A stretch of 64,000 nt of DNA from Sedimentisphaerales bacterium. GTDB taxonomy: Bacteria; Planctomycetota; Phycisphaerae; Sedimentisphaerales; SM23-30. Made by a program: the position numbers and the translations under genes. Positions 32,719-43,900 of this stretch are shown here, in pieces; the first letter of the stretch is position 1; every line of letters starts with the position of its first letter. The notes beneath the pieces were generated by a model. That model saw nothing but the letters and a program-made list of their open reading frames with translations. It had not been told where the DNA came from and searched no databases. The stretch lies in contig JANQJS010000002.1 in the NCBI GenBank assembly GCA_028281535.1, forward strand, positions 62,001-126,000. Direction: 5' to 3'.

Positions 32719-34008
32719 ATGGCACAAAATAAAAATAATAACGATTCATCTAAAAAACCACCTAGTGTCTGTAACTTTTGTGGCAAACGTGAGTCGGAAG
32801 TCGGGCCCATGATCGAAGGGCCAGATCATGTCTATATATGTGGTAGTTGTGTGGAACTTTGTTCCAGTATTATCAAACAGGAAACGCGTAAATCATCACG
32901 TCAGCGTCCACTTTTTACAACAATACCTGCGCCTCGGGAAATTAAAGAACATTTAGATAATTATGTGATTGGCCAGGATGCCGCTAAGAAAAGCATGTCG
33001 GTCGCTGTACATAATCATTACAAACGATTGACTCATAGCGAAGTACAAGATACAGATGTTGAAATCGAAAAAAGTAATGTTTTACTTATAGGCCCAACTG
33101 GAAGTGGTAAAACACTTCTTGCAAAAACGTTAGCTCGATTTCTCGATGTGCCCTTCGCAATTAGTGATGCGACCACATTGACTGAAGCCGGCTATGTGGG
33201 TGAAGATGTTGAAAACGTCTTGCTACGATTGTTGCAAGCGGCTGAATATGATTTGGATGCTGCACAGCGTGGCATTATCTATATTGACGAAGTCGACAAA
33301 GTTGGTAAAACCAATCAGAATGTCTCGATTACTCGCGATGTTTCTGGTGAAGGTGTTCAGCAATCATTACTGAAAATCCTGGAAGGTACCGTTGCCAATG
33401 TTCCGCCTCAAGGTGGTAGAAAGCATCCAGAGCAGCAATACCTGCAATTAGATACGTCTCAAATTCTCTTTATCTGTGGCGGAACCTTTACCGGACTCGA
33501 AGAAATCATTAAAAAGCGACTGGGTCGCCAGATGATTGGGTTTTCGGCTGAAAATCAACCTGTAGCAGAATCCAGCGAAGAGACGGCAGAATTTTTACAG
33601 CAGGTCGCACCCGAAGATCTTGTCCATTGCGGCATGATTCCTGAATTGATTGGTCGTTTGCCAGTCATTACCTCATTGGCTCCGCTTGATGAAGCGGCAC
33701 TTGTACAGATTTTAACCGAGCCTAAAAATGCTTTGGTAAAACAATATTCCAAATTTTTTGATATGGAACAAGCTCATCTAGAATTTACGCGAGATGGTTT
33801 ATCGGCGATTGCGAGAAAAGCACTCAAACGTGATACGGGAGCAAGGGCGCTTCGAGCGGTAACCGAAGAGCTGATGCTAGATTTAATGTATGAACTCCCA
33901 GAGCATGAACCGAATTGCAAATACGTGATTGATGAAGATATTGTAGAGGGGCGTGCGTCATTGTTTACTGCACGGAAATTGCCTGAGCAAAAGAAAGAGA
34001 CCGCGTAG
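32719..34008 (+). CDS. clpX: ATP-dependent Clp protease ATP-binding subunit ClpX
   Basis: ClpX unfolds proteins and feeds them to ClpP. The 429-residue protein has the N-terminal zinc-binding domain with Cys18, Cys21, Cys41 and Cys44; Walker A GPTGSGKT at 125-132; the pore loop GYVG at 158-161; Walker B IIYIDE at 186-191; and the sensor region [14 protein letters not shown] near 370-383. An IGF-like loop (MIGFS near 273) for docking to ClpP is visible. GAAAGG precedes the ATG. The clpP gene is not in the window. Confidence 0.97.
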   Translation: MAQNKNNNDSSKKPPSVCNFCGKRESEVGPMIEGPDHVYICGSCVELCSSIIKQETRKSSRQRPLFTTIPAPREIKEHLDNYVIGQDAAKKSMSVAVHNHYKRLTHSEVQDTDVEIEKSNVLLIGPTGSGKTLLAKTLARFLDVPFAISDATTLTEAGYVGEDVENVLLRLLQAAEYDLDAAQRGIIYIDEVDKVGKTNQNVSITRDVSGEGVQQSLLKILEGTVANVPPQGGRKHPEQQYLQLDTSQILFICGGTFTGLEEIIKKRLGRQMIGFSAENQPVAESSEETAEFLQQVAPEDLVHCGMIPELIGRLPVITSLAPLDEAALVQILTEPKNALVKQYSKFFDMEQAHLEFTRDGLSAIARKALKRDTGARALRAVTEELMLDLMYELPEHEPNCKYVIDEDIVEGRASLFTARKLPEQKKETA

Positions 34009-34130
34009 CGTCCTATAATTGGTTTTTATTAGTACTTTTGCTAACTTTTGTATTATATAATGTCGATAGGACTTATGTGATCGCAAAACAGATAGGGTGG
34101 GGATTACGCAAGGAAAGAAAATAAAGACTT

Positions 34131-34316
34131 ATGGCAGTTAATCTTAGATGTCCTAATCTTAAATGCAGAAAAATACTGAAGGTGCCTTCTACTTCGAGGG
34201 GCCAGCGGGTACGTTGTTCGTATTGTCACACTATCTTAAAAGTGCCTGATAAGGCTGTGGTCAGAAAACCTGTTCGCGCAGCGGTGCAAGAGGAAGATCA
34301 GCAAGAGGGATCTTGA
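34131..34316 (+). CDS. Small zinc-ribbon protein
   Basis: A 61-residue protein whose first 42 residues form a zinc ribbon: CPNLKC at 7-12 and CSYC at 29-32, with the RGQRVRC stretch typical of planctomycete zinc-ribbon N-termini. These often sit in front of larger domains, but here only an acidic tail follows. GGAAAG lies upstream, and a TATAAT near 34058 may be its promoter. Function unknown; it may bind protein or nucleic acid. Confidence 0.65.
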   Translation: MAVNLRCPNLKCRKILKVPSTSRGQRVRCSYCHTILKVPDKAVVRKPVRAAVQEEDQQEGS

Positions 34317-34364
34317 GTCGGCTGAGTTTCCGGTTTGAATTGGAGTGTGGGTAAAATCTGATGC

Positions 34365-34580
34365 TTATTGTTGATCAGATTGTTTTAGTTGCTTAGGTTG
34401 ATCGACGGCATCATTAATTTCTTCATCAATGCCTTTAATCCCCTTTTTGAATTCAACAATCCCTTTTCCCAGGCTTTTTCCCACTTCTGGAAGGCGATTA
34501 CCAAAGATCAATAGTCCGACCAGGGCAATCATTCCAATTTCCATCGGGCCAATCATAAAAGCGAGCATTGTGGTTGTCAT
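34365..34580 (-). CDS. tatA: Twin-arginine translocase subunit TatA
   Basis: TatA builds the pore of the Tat export pathway for folded proteins. The 71-residue protein has the single membrane helix (GPMEIGMIALVGLLIFG at 11-27), the hinge and amphipathic helix GNRLPEVGKSLGKGIVEFKKGIKG at 27-50 and a charged tail. ActB in this window carries a Tat-type signal, so it is a likely substrate. The 5' leader contains a small bulged hairpin near 34627-34645. The tatC gene is not in the window. Confidence 0.93.
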   Translation of the reverse strand: MTTTMLAFMIGPMEIGMIALVGLLIFGNRLPEVGKSLGKGIVEFKKGIKGIDEEINDAVDQPKQLKQSDQQ

Positions 34581-34747
34581 ATTCGTAAGTCCTTATAAAT
34601 AATGCACTAAGTCCAGTGGTAGTGAGAGTCCAGCAGGACCTCTTATATACATACTATATTATACCCGATTTCTCACCGATAGAGGTATTATTTTTTAAGA
34701 GTTCTTGCTATCGAAATATTTATTAAAAGCCTCTATTAGTAACTCAT

Positions 34748-37591
34748 TTACAAGGCTTCCATCCAATTTTGGGTGAGGATTGAAAAGTCGATGAGATTAA
34801 AGACTCCATCGCCACCATTGGGAGCGAAGTCTTTCAGGGGCGTACCTGATTGTAGCCATTCGTTGATAAAGTTTGGTAATTGGATTTTTGGTTGAGTTTG
34901 TGAAAAGTTTGACCAGTCGGCCATGTTAATGGTGCCATCGCCGCCGAGTGGGGCTGTGTCGTTAACAAGTGTTGCTTCCAGCCACACTTCAAGAATAATA
35001 GATAGATCTGAAATGTCCACGTTGTCAGAGCAATTAATATCACCTTCAATCTTGGGTAGAAAGGCAAATCGAGGTGTACTTAATTGATCGCAAATATCCC
35101 AAATGTCATCGGTGCCATTGGTAGGTTCATTAATAAAATCCCAACCCGCATCTAAAAATGTTTGGCGAAGCTGCATCGCTTCAGCAGGTAAGCCTGTAAC
35201 GCCGATTGGATCTGGATTAATAAATGTATTTGGATCTGGCTGGATTTTTGATGTATTCCAAAAACAATTTGTAAACGTATTTTCAGCATACTCATCATTA
35301 AAGCCAAAGCTAGATATGCTGTTGAAGCTACGATATTCCTCATTGATTGTAATTTTACCCGAGTAATAGCAATTTACAAATTCACTATTGTATGGATACC
35401 CCGTAAATCCACTTGCGCTATCCAAACCTTCGATGTCCCCTGTTGCAAAGCAATTGGTGTATGTTCCATTCTCACCGAATGAAGCGAATCCGCCCGGAGA
35501 GCTGACATTGATAATATCAACATCACTAAAACATTGGTTGATTGTGCCTTCGAAGTTGCCGCCCACAAATCCACTTCCACCTTCTTCTGATCCAAGACCA
35601 TTTAAGTGGCCTTTGCTATAGCATTTAGATATTGTGCCGTGGTTATAGCCCACAAAACCAGCCAGGCCTCTGGTCATATTAACGTTGGAATAGCAGTTTT
35701 TGATGATGCCACCTAGGCCATTCGATCCTATAAAACCAGAGTGATACACTTCTTGGAAGGGCGATGATAAATTTCCTGTAACAAAGCAATTGTCAATCGT
35801 TCCTGGCGGAACGGTAGGGGGAGAATCATATTGTCCACTTACGCCAACGAATCCAGCAATATTACCTTCGACATAAATATCTTCATTATTAATAATATTC
35901 AGTTCAAGGTTTGAAATTCCTAAGTTCTTAATCACGGCACCATCGTCAATATAATTAAATATTCCAAAGGCAGGGATAATGTTGTCGTACATTGAAACTA
36001 GAGCTTCGATGTTGGGCGTGATGGTTACCTGGTCAACCATGAAATTGTTGCCATCAAATTCACCTGTGAAAGGAACGTTGTTGTTTTCCCAATAAAAGTC
36101 ATGTGTATGAAATCCCATACCATTAAATGAAACGCCACCCAGCTCGCTGAAATCAATGTCATTCATTAGTTTGAAATGTTTGTCCCAGTCGTTCATATTT
36201 GTGCCAATTGAATTTAATTGCACAGCGGTATAAATTAGATAGGGATTATTTGGATCGCCAGTTGTGCCGCATGGGTTTGCGTAGGGGCCTGTTGTAATAG
36301 GTGTGCCTGGTTGATTTTGCCAAGCGAGTTTGGGTGGAGAAATGCCTTTGTCGATCGTCCAGGTATTGGGGTCACATCCCCAATTCATAAATGTGTTTGG
36401 GTCAAGCATGTGATGACTTTGTACGCCGAGGCCTCCGCCTTTGCTATTGATAAGTCCGCTTTTTTCAGCGTCCCAGAATGATAATGTTGTTGTGTAAGGG
36501 ACGCCATAGCCAACGAGACCTTGAAGTTGCAATCTTTCAGATAGAGCATTGCAATCATTTGCGGGTTGACAATCACGATTGCCATTTGCATAACATCGTT
36601 CAATTATACCTCCGTCTTGTTCCGTGACGGGGAATCTGTGAGTATCTGTGTTGATACCAACCAGGCCACCTTGAGCCCAACCACTTAAGTATATGAGATT
36701 GCTTGTAGTATAGCAGTCGCGGATGATCGCTTGTCTAACGTTTTTACCAACCAGGCCACCTGCGTAGCGGTCCGCTCTCACGTTGCCTGTGCTAAAGGAT
36801 TCTTCAATTAAGGAATTGAATTCATTGATGGCAACCAATCCACCGCCTATGCTCGTTGCAGAAACGCTTCCTGTTGCATAGCATTTAGAAATTATTCCTG
36901 TGTACCTATTTAATTTTACTAGCCCCCCAGCATCTTGGCCGTTTAGTGTTCCAGGTGGGCTAGGGCTGTCATAGCAAGCTGGGACAAAATTTGGATCAGG
37001 CGAGTTTGTTATGATGTTTCCCCATGAGGTGCCTAGTTGGGTGCAGTTGACATCGGCTTCGCTGTAACAGTGGCTGATTAAGCCATAATTGTCTATGACC
37101 AAGCCCGCGATAGATGCATTGCCGGTTGTGAAGCATTCGGTAATCGTTCCGTTGTTCCAGTCAGCAATTATGCCGCGGCCATGTTGGCCGTTGGTAACTG
37201 AGCAGTTTATGATCAATCCATCATTTGTATTGACAAGTGGGCCGTAAGAATTATCGAGGGTTAAGTTTTTAACGACACCTGTTTGGGTAACGGTTGGAAA
37301 TAAGGCATGGGTGGAATAGTTTCCCATGTTGGTGATGGTATGGTTGTCGCCATCGAATTGTCCGGTGAGTGTGATTGATAGTGGGGTCAATCCGCCAAGA
37401 TCAATGTCAGCGGTTAACTTAATATGCTTATCCCAGCATTCAGGGAACGCACTAAGCCCGAACATGTGATCAGCCGTTGCAATAATTAAAGGATCGTTCG
37501 GATCACCTGTTCCGCCACCAAGTACAGCGAATGTTGGATTGGAAAAACTTAAACAGAGTAAGGCGATCAATAATGAAAAGGCCTTTTTCAT
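34748..37591 (-). CDS. Secreted GLUG-repeat protein with dockerin-like C-terminus
   Basis: The 947-residue protein has a signal peptide (about 1-22), then two blocks of beta-helix-like GLUG repeats, each opened by the same phrase (GDPNDP or GDPNNP, then WDKH and DIDL). Repeats read like GGLVGINTD, CYSKG, and NCYYSG. From about 850 the C-terminus has three EF-hand-like loops (DINCSDNVDISDLS, GGDGTINMADWS, GGDGVFNLIDFS), the dockerin-like calcium-binding ending common in Phycisphaerae. A surface or extracellular role, perhaps adhesion or polysaccharide binding, is inferred. CAGGAG precedes the ATG. Confidence 0.85.
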   Translation of the reverse strand: MKKAFSLLIALLCLSFSNPTFAVLGGGTGDPNDPLIIATADHMFGLSAFPECWDKHIKLTADIDLGGLTPLSITLTGQFDGDNHTITNMGNYSTHALFPTVTQTGVVKNLTLDNSYGPLVNTNDGLIINCSVTNGQHGRGIIADWNNGTITECFTTGNASIAGLVIDNYGLISHCYSEADVNCTQLGTSWGNIITNSPDPNFVPACYDSPSPPGTLNGQDAGGLVKLNRYTGIISKCYATGSVSATSIGGGLVAINEFNSLIEESFSTGNVRADRYAGGLVGKNVRQAIIRDCYTTSNLIYLSGWAQGGLVGINTDTHRFPVTEQDGGIIERCYANGNRDCQPANDCNALSERLQLQGLVGYGVPYTTTLSFWDAEKSGLINSKGGGLGVQSHHMLDPNTFMNWGCDPNTWTIDKGISPPKLAWQNQPGTPITTGPYANPCGTTGDPNNPYLIYTAVQLNSIGTNMNDWDKHFKLMNDIDFSELGGVSFNGMGFHTHDFYWENNNVPFTGEFDGNNFMVDQVTITPNIEALVSMYDNIIPAFGIFNYIDDGAVIKNLGISNLELNIINNEDIYVEGNIAGFVGVSGQYDSPPTVPPGTIDNCFVTGNLSSPFQEVYHSGFIGSNGLGGIIKNCYSNVNMTRGLAGFVGYNHGTISKCYSKGHLNGLGSEEGGSGFVGGNFEGTINQCFSDVDIINVSSPGGFASFGENGTYTNCFATGDIEGLDSASGFTGYPYNSEFVNCYYSGKITINEEYRSFNSISSFGFNDEYAENTFTNCFWNTSKIQPDPNTFINPDPIGVTGLPAEAMQLRQTFLDAGWDFINEPTNGTDDIWDICDQLSTPRFAFLPKIEGDINCSDNVDISDLSIILEVWLEATLVNDTAPLGGDGTINMADWSNFSQTQPKIQLPNFINEWLQSGTPLKDFAPNGGDGVFNLIDFSILTQNWMEAL

Positions 37592-37900
37592 GATGGCTCC
37601 TGAATGTATTCCCTGGATATTTTGTATAATATCAAATATCAGAATGACTCATTAATTATTTGAGGTGGAATTCCGACACTTTTTCTTAATGTATCTCTTT
37701 TTAATTCTGGCATGGCAGGACTATGCCGCGACACTCAAACACAATTCCTATTATAGCTGAATGCTGTAAAATAACAAGGTTTATCATCATGATTAAGTAT
37801 AGGTGGCAGTGTGCTTTAGTGTTTTGTAACTACTTTGGTTAAAGTGATTAAGCATCCTGGTGCTGCAATATTAATCGGCCGAAAATACTTGGGTCAATGA
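37592..37900. promoter_or_regulatory. Upstream region of the 947-residue GLUG gene, with a repeated motif
   Basis: This 309-bp gap holds two copies (37660-37679 and 37714-37734) of a motif whose minus-strand form starts GTGTCG, then GG, A and TCC within a few bases. A third copy lies upstream of the giant GLUG gene at 45518-45539. They may be binding sites of a shared regulator. No gene is seen here. Confidence 0.35.
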
Positions 37901-40900
37901 TTACTCCGTGATTAAGACTTTTTCGTTGAAATTCGAAAATTTCAGCCCGAATTCAATAGGGTAAGCTTGATCATCTAAACTCGTTTTGGAGAGACTGATT
38001 TTGTAGCTTGCTTTCGCGAGATCAACCGTGCCTGATAGTTGGCCATTGTCACTTTTATGCTTAATGGTATATTTGCTCCCCTTTTTCTGGATGCTGTCAG
38101 CTGGGATTGTTACTGAAAAATCGTCCCAAGAGAGCTGGATGGGTTCGTTGGAAAGATCGGTTGCAAAGTCTTGAAGTACAATCTGACCTTGAATCATTAA
38201 GCTATCTGAGTTATGCTTTTTTGTATTAGTTTTATACTTATGTTTCTGCGCCGTTAAAATATTTTGTACACCTGACATTAAATTTATAGGAAGTGGTTTT
38301 GAGCCGTTAATCACATCTTTTATTACCAAGCCATCAATGCCTGAAGCCAAATAATCTTCGTTGTTTTCTCCGGCAACGCCTGTTCCAGTAAATTGTCCTA
38401 TTTGTATTTCACATATAAGTGGGCTTTGAAAGCCAGACAAGTCTAGGTTGCTTGCTGAAAGCGTTAGTAGCCCTTTGTTTAAATCCAATCTGAGTCGATT
38501 GATTTTGTTGTCTATATTATTCGAGGTCTGACTGTAATTAATAAAGGTTCGTTTGCTGTTTATCACAATTAGGTTAGCATCAAGTTCTTCGTAGAATTCC
38601 ATCAGTGGCTCAGATGTTGCGCTCATGAGACGGATGGAAATATCTGTTGTGTTATTTTTTTGGTGTTTGATGATCGATGTATAGCTAGGTGATATTTTAG
38701 CTTTGAGTTGTAAAGCATCTGTTGGGGTTTCCCTTTGTGAGCTGGCTTTGATATTTACTTGGGTTATTTCAATAAGACCTGTTGTTGGTAAGATATCATT
38801 AAATGTCCAGATAACACCCACACGATGCTCGAATTTATTTGACCATGCAGAGCCGACAATTGTGCCGTCGATATCTACGTCATGGGCGACAGACTCTTTA
38901 TATTCGTTTGGAAGATAACGATGCAAATCTATTCCGCTTTCGGGGCTGCCCTGCCAAACAAACGCATGTTGCCTTGGGTTATCGTAGTACGCATCGAAGT
39001 ACTCGTTTGTAACTGTATAGCCGACTTGGAATTGATATTTATTTTTTAATGCTCTGGATTCTAGATAGTCTGATGGATGTAAATTGACAACATTCTCTGC
39101 GCTTCCATTCCATAATAACGCCTGGTCAATTTTTTCATAGCACTCTGGGTTGTTTGGTTCTTCATTGGTACATATTTGCCCATAGCCTACTTGCTGGTTC
39201 TCCCAAATCCCTAAGCCAAAGGATCGGCTAAATCCTTCAGGGTGTAGATCTGTATAATCATTGGGGGCTCCATGCCATAGTATTGCTCGAGTGTGTGAGT
39301 TGAATTCTCCAGGGTTTCTATTCCAGAAGTCGTGTAGTTCGTAATTGGAGAAGCTATTTCTTGTATAACATTGTTCTGTTGAATCGTAATAGTCTGGATT
39401 GCAGTAAACACCATAACCTATTTGTTGTTTTTGATGAACGCCCATGGCGATCGATGAAACATATTCGGGTGGATTTAAGTCTATCGTACTGTCTTTTGAG
39501 CCTTGCCATAGAAGCGCATGAATTGTGAATACATCACATAGTTCGCGAACTGTTTGGCAAAGAGTACCAAAGCCAACTTGTTGGTTGGGGGAAGCATCCG
39601 TTCCAAAAGAACTGGTAAATGACCATGGATGTAATTCAATAAATTGATCATTGCCTTTGTCCCAAAGTATTGCCTCAGTGTCACAGTAATCGTATTCTGG
39701 ATAACATCTTAAAGTCGCTCCTAATTGTTTTGTGCCATTGGTTGCAAGTCCAGAGGTCGAATATGCATATGGTGTAGATAGTTTAACGGTTTTGTTGCGA
39801 GATTTATTGATAAGGAACCCTTGTGATGTATAGTCATCGCAATACTCTTCGCATTGCTGGTAATTGCCAATAATTTGTTTATTTTCAATTGAGCGTAGTT
39901 CAGTAATACCTTTGCCGGGATTAATGATCTCTGCGATATAGGTTGCAGGTTGTTGTGGTGTTGGCTGGAAGTTAGGATCATCGCAATCATTAATGAGTGT
40001 GCCTGGCGAATTTTGCCAGACGAGTCTTGGGTAGTCCTGGCCATCATCAATAGTCCATATGTCACAGTCCCACTGGGTGTATGTGTTTTTCATAAACATG
40101 AGATCTGTTGTTAGGTTAAAGAAATCTGTTTCTAATTCAAGATTTAAGTCACTGTCCCAATAGCATTGGTCAATTCGGTTCGGGATGTATTTGCCTGTCA
40201 AGCCGCCGTTGTTTTCTGTTCCGCCTGTGATGTTGCTTGCTGCGTAGCAATTAGTAAGTAAGCAGTTTTGGCTTAATCCAATCAAACCACCTTTGTCTTG
40301 TGTGTCATCAGTGACCTGGATGTTTGATTGGCTGTAATTGTTACGTATCGTGCAGTCTTTTGTTTGTCCGCATAAACCACCTGAAGCTTCATTGCCAGTA
40401 ATGGATGCTGTTGAGTAGCATCCTGAAATTAATGTGTTGGAAGCAAATCCTGATAATCCTGCTGTTTGATTGTTGCCTATAACTCGTCCATTTTCGATTC
40501 CGCATTGGATAATTTTACCGTAGTTAGCGTAGCCAACCAATGCCGCGGCGTTGTCCGCATTGGGAGTTTTTATGTTCGGCTCAGAGATAATGGTGTGACT
40601 AATTACGGCATTGGGTTCAATGTTTCCAAACAGGCCGATATTATTGGCTGAAAACGATTTGTCGAATGATAAGTTTGTTATTCTGTGGTGATTTCCGTTG
40701 AATGTTCCAGTGAAGGGGATTTCGGTGTTACCAATGGTTTGAAAAATCTCTTCAGGGGATTCGGATAAGTCAATATCGTTTGCAAGCTCAAAATGTTGGT
40801 CCCATGTTTCAGGTTGTTTGGCAAGTTCTCTCAATTGAAATGGGTGGTAAATTTTAAAGGGGTTTTCAGTACTGCCATCACCCAGTGTGTCTGGTGTGAC

Positions 40901-43900
40901 AAAGACGCTGATGTGATCTGTTTTTAATTGATTATGATTTGTTTCATTTATTTCTAATTTAAAGGTATATAAGCCGGGAGTGTCAAGTTGGACTTGTGGA
41001 TTAAGTATGGTTAGCTCGCTATTGAATATAGGGGAAGAATTATTTGGGAATTCAATAATAGACCATTGGAATGTTTTGGTTGAATCTAAGCAGTCTGATA
41101 ATATTGGGTCACTACCCAATATTACATTGATTGTAGTATTGTTTGTAGGGATAGAGACAATCTGGTTTTTGCCTGCATTGTCAATAATTTCCCAGCCAAG
41201 TCTTGGGTAATCTGTGCCATCTTCGCATAGTCTCCAGGTCGAATTGTCTCTAACAGGCCAGTTTTCTTCTACGTAAGTTTTTTGTTGTTTCATTTCGTTG
41301 TCAGTGTAACCCGATGAGTTCGAGAATGGTATGAAATGCGTGTTCTTCGATTGGTTCCATATGACATTTTGATATCGCATTGTTTTACGCCAGCCGATGA
41401 AGCCAACAAAGCCACCACTTTCATTCAAGTTTGCTGAGGCGTGCCCTGATGCGTAGCAGCGAGTAGCTATCGAATTGTCAGCTTCGCCAATAAAGCTTCC
41501 AACTTTTGTTTTGCCAGAGACATAACAATTTGAATAGCAATCTGTAAAGCCTTTTATGGTAGAGTTGCCATAAATCGAACGAGTAACATACCCTGTTATT
41601 CCTCCTACTCTTGTTTCGCCTTTTACTAAACCTCTTGAAAAACACTCGTTGTATTGTGAGTCATAGCTGTGGCCAATGAGCCCGCCAATGTGATTGTTTT
41701 TGCCATATACTTTCGACTCGCTGGAGCAAAAGCTTCCCTCAACACTAGATGAGTAACCTGAAAAACCTCCGACATAGTTGTGGCCAATGACTAGGCATTG
41801 ACTATTGCAAAACTCCAATGTCGAGTTGTTTTCTTTTCCTGAAAAGCCACCTGTGTAGTCTTTACCTGCTACATTACCCAAACTTCTACAGTTTGTTAAT
41901 AAGCCTTGAGTGCCGGGTTGGTTTCCTTTGTTTTCGCCGATGAATCCGCCAGTATAAGATGTACCATTTACATTAGCAATGCTTTGTGAGTTTGTTATGT
42001 TGCCAAAATGATTTTGCCCAATTAATCCACCCGTATAATAAGTGCCATTAACATAATTTGTGTTTGTTGAATTTGAAATATTACCGAAATGATTATAGCC
42101 GATTAATCCACCTGTTTTTCCTTGGCCATGAATATTCCCATTGGTGCTTGAGCAATTCGTTATGATACTTTTATATGCTTTGCCAATTAATCCGCCTGAC
42201 ATTTCATCAGATGCTGAAATATCTGCTGATACATTGCAGTTTGTAATTTCACTCTCATGGCTTAAGCCAACCAGACCTCCGACGTGTTTATAGCCAGAAA
42301 TGTTGCCATTAATAATTTGGCAATTGCTGATGTGGCTATTTTCGATCTTTCCAGCAATCGCACCTGTATGGCGACTATTATTTGAGTGGATAGCAGGGTA
42401 TTCAAGTGTGATATTTTTAATAACCGTATTTTCACCTTTGATAATCCCGAAGACACCTGCGTATTCTTCGCCATGAGTATTAAGTGTTAAGTTTGAAATG
42501 GTATGGCCGTTACCATCAAATGTTCCTTGGAATGGAGTCTTTCCGATTCCAATGGTGGTAAAAACAAGATCAGCGTCGTTATCCAAAATCAAGTCATTCG
42601 TTAGCTTGTAATGTTTATTCGATTCAAATGCATAGCTAAGTTTCGAAAATTGTTCCTGAGAACTAATTAGAAATGGATCATTAGGTTCACCATTGCCGCC
42701 ATCAAATGTGATCTCGCAATTTGAAAGAATTATTCCAGAAGTATTTTCCCATGCCAATTTGGGTGGGCTATTTTCTTCATCGAGAACCCATGCTTGGTCC
42801 TCACATCCCCAGCCAAAATAACTTTTGCTTAATGTCATTTGGCGAGAATTTCTACCAGCACCACCTGTACTACTTTGTGTGCCAGATTTTTCGATATCCC
42901 ATCGGCAATTATATGTTGCATAATATTGAGAGTTTGCAGAATAAAACTGTGCACCAAAGCCGCCAATTTCACTTTCACCACTAACTACTCCGGTGCTATA
43001 GCAGTGATAAATGTCGCCATTTATAGAGCCAATGAATCCCCCCACTTTGCTTTTGCCAGAGACGGGGCCGTTGCTGTAACAATTTCGAATGGGAGTGCCA
43101 TTATTTCCGCCTATAAAACCGCCAATGTAAGATTGTCCTGTTACTGCTCCTGTCGCAAAGCATTGTTGGATTTGACCATTTCGACTTGTAATTGCCGCAA
43201 AGCCTCCTAGGCTGTCATTTCCGATTACATTTCCTGTTGCATAGCATTCTGTGATTTCAAGGGTAAAATCACAATTGCCAATGAAGCCACCCAGATTGTC
43301 TAAGCCTAAAACATCACAAGTGCTATAGCATTGAAATATTTTACCGCTAGTTCCGTATCCAATGAGGCCGCCTTTGTTAGAAAAATCGCCTGATATTATG
43401 CCTGAACTATAGCAGTATGAAATTGTATTGTTGGGCGCATGAAGTTTTCCAACGAGCCCGCCGCCTGATCCGGTAATGTGAATGTTTGTATGGCAGTTTG
43501 AAATATTTGCACTGCTCTGGCCAAATAATCCACCGACTCCTGATTCACCGATTAAGGTAGCTTCACTGATACAATTTGTAACATGTCCTCCTTGTATACC
43601 TGAGATTCCACCAATATTAGATTTTCCAGATACATAACATGAGGAGTAGCATTGGGTCAAGTCAACTGTCCCTATGCCAATCAGGCCTCCTACAGAAGAT
43701 GTGCCAGTGATTTTCCCACCTTCAACTCGACAATTGATGATTTGGCCAACACTTTCATCATGGCCAATAAGGCTTCCTACGGCACTTCCGCTGACGATAA
43801 TATTAGGATCGGTAATGGTTAGGTTTTTGACAAAAAAATCAGAACCACTTGTGTATCCAAATATGCCGATATTCTTTTCTGTAACAGGTCCAATGGACAA

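Noticed and set aside
37700-37740. TGG...TGC pattern suggesting a sigma-54 promoter before the GLUG gene
   Set aside because: The spacing between GG and GC is too long for -24/-12 elements and the orientation is opposite to the gene.
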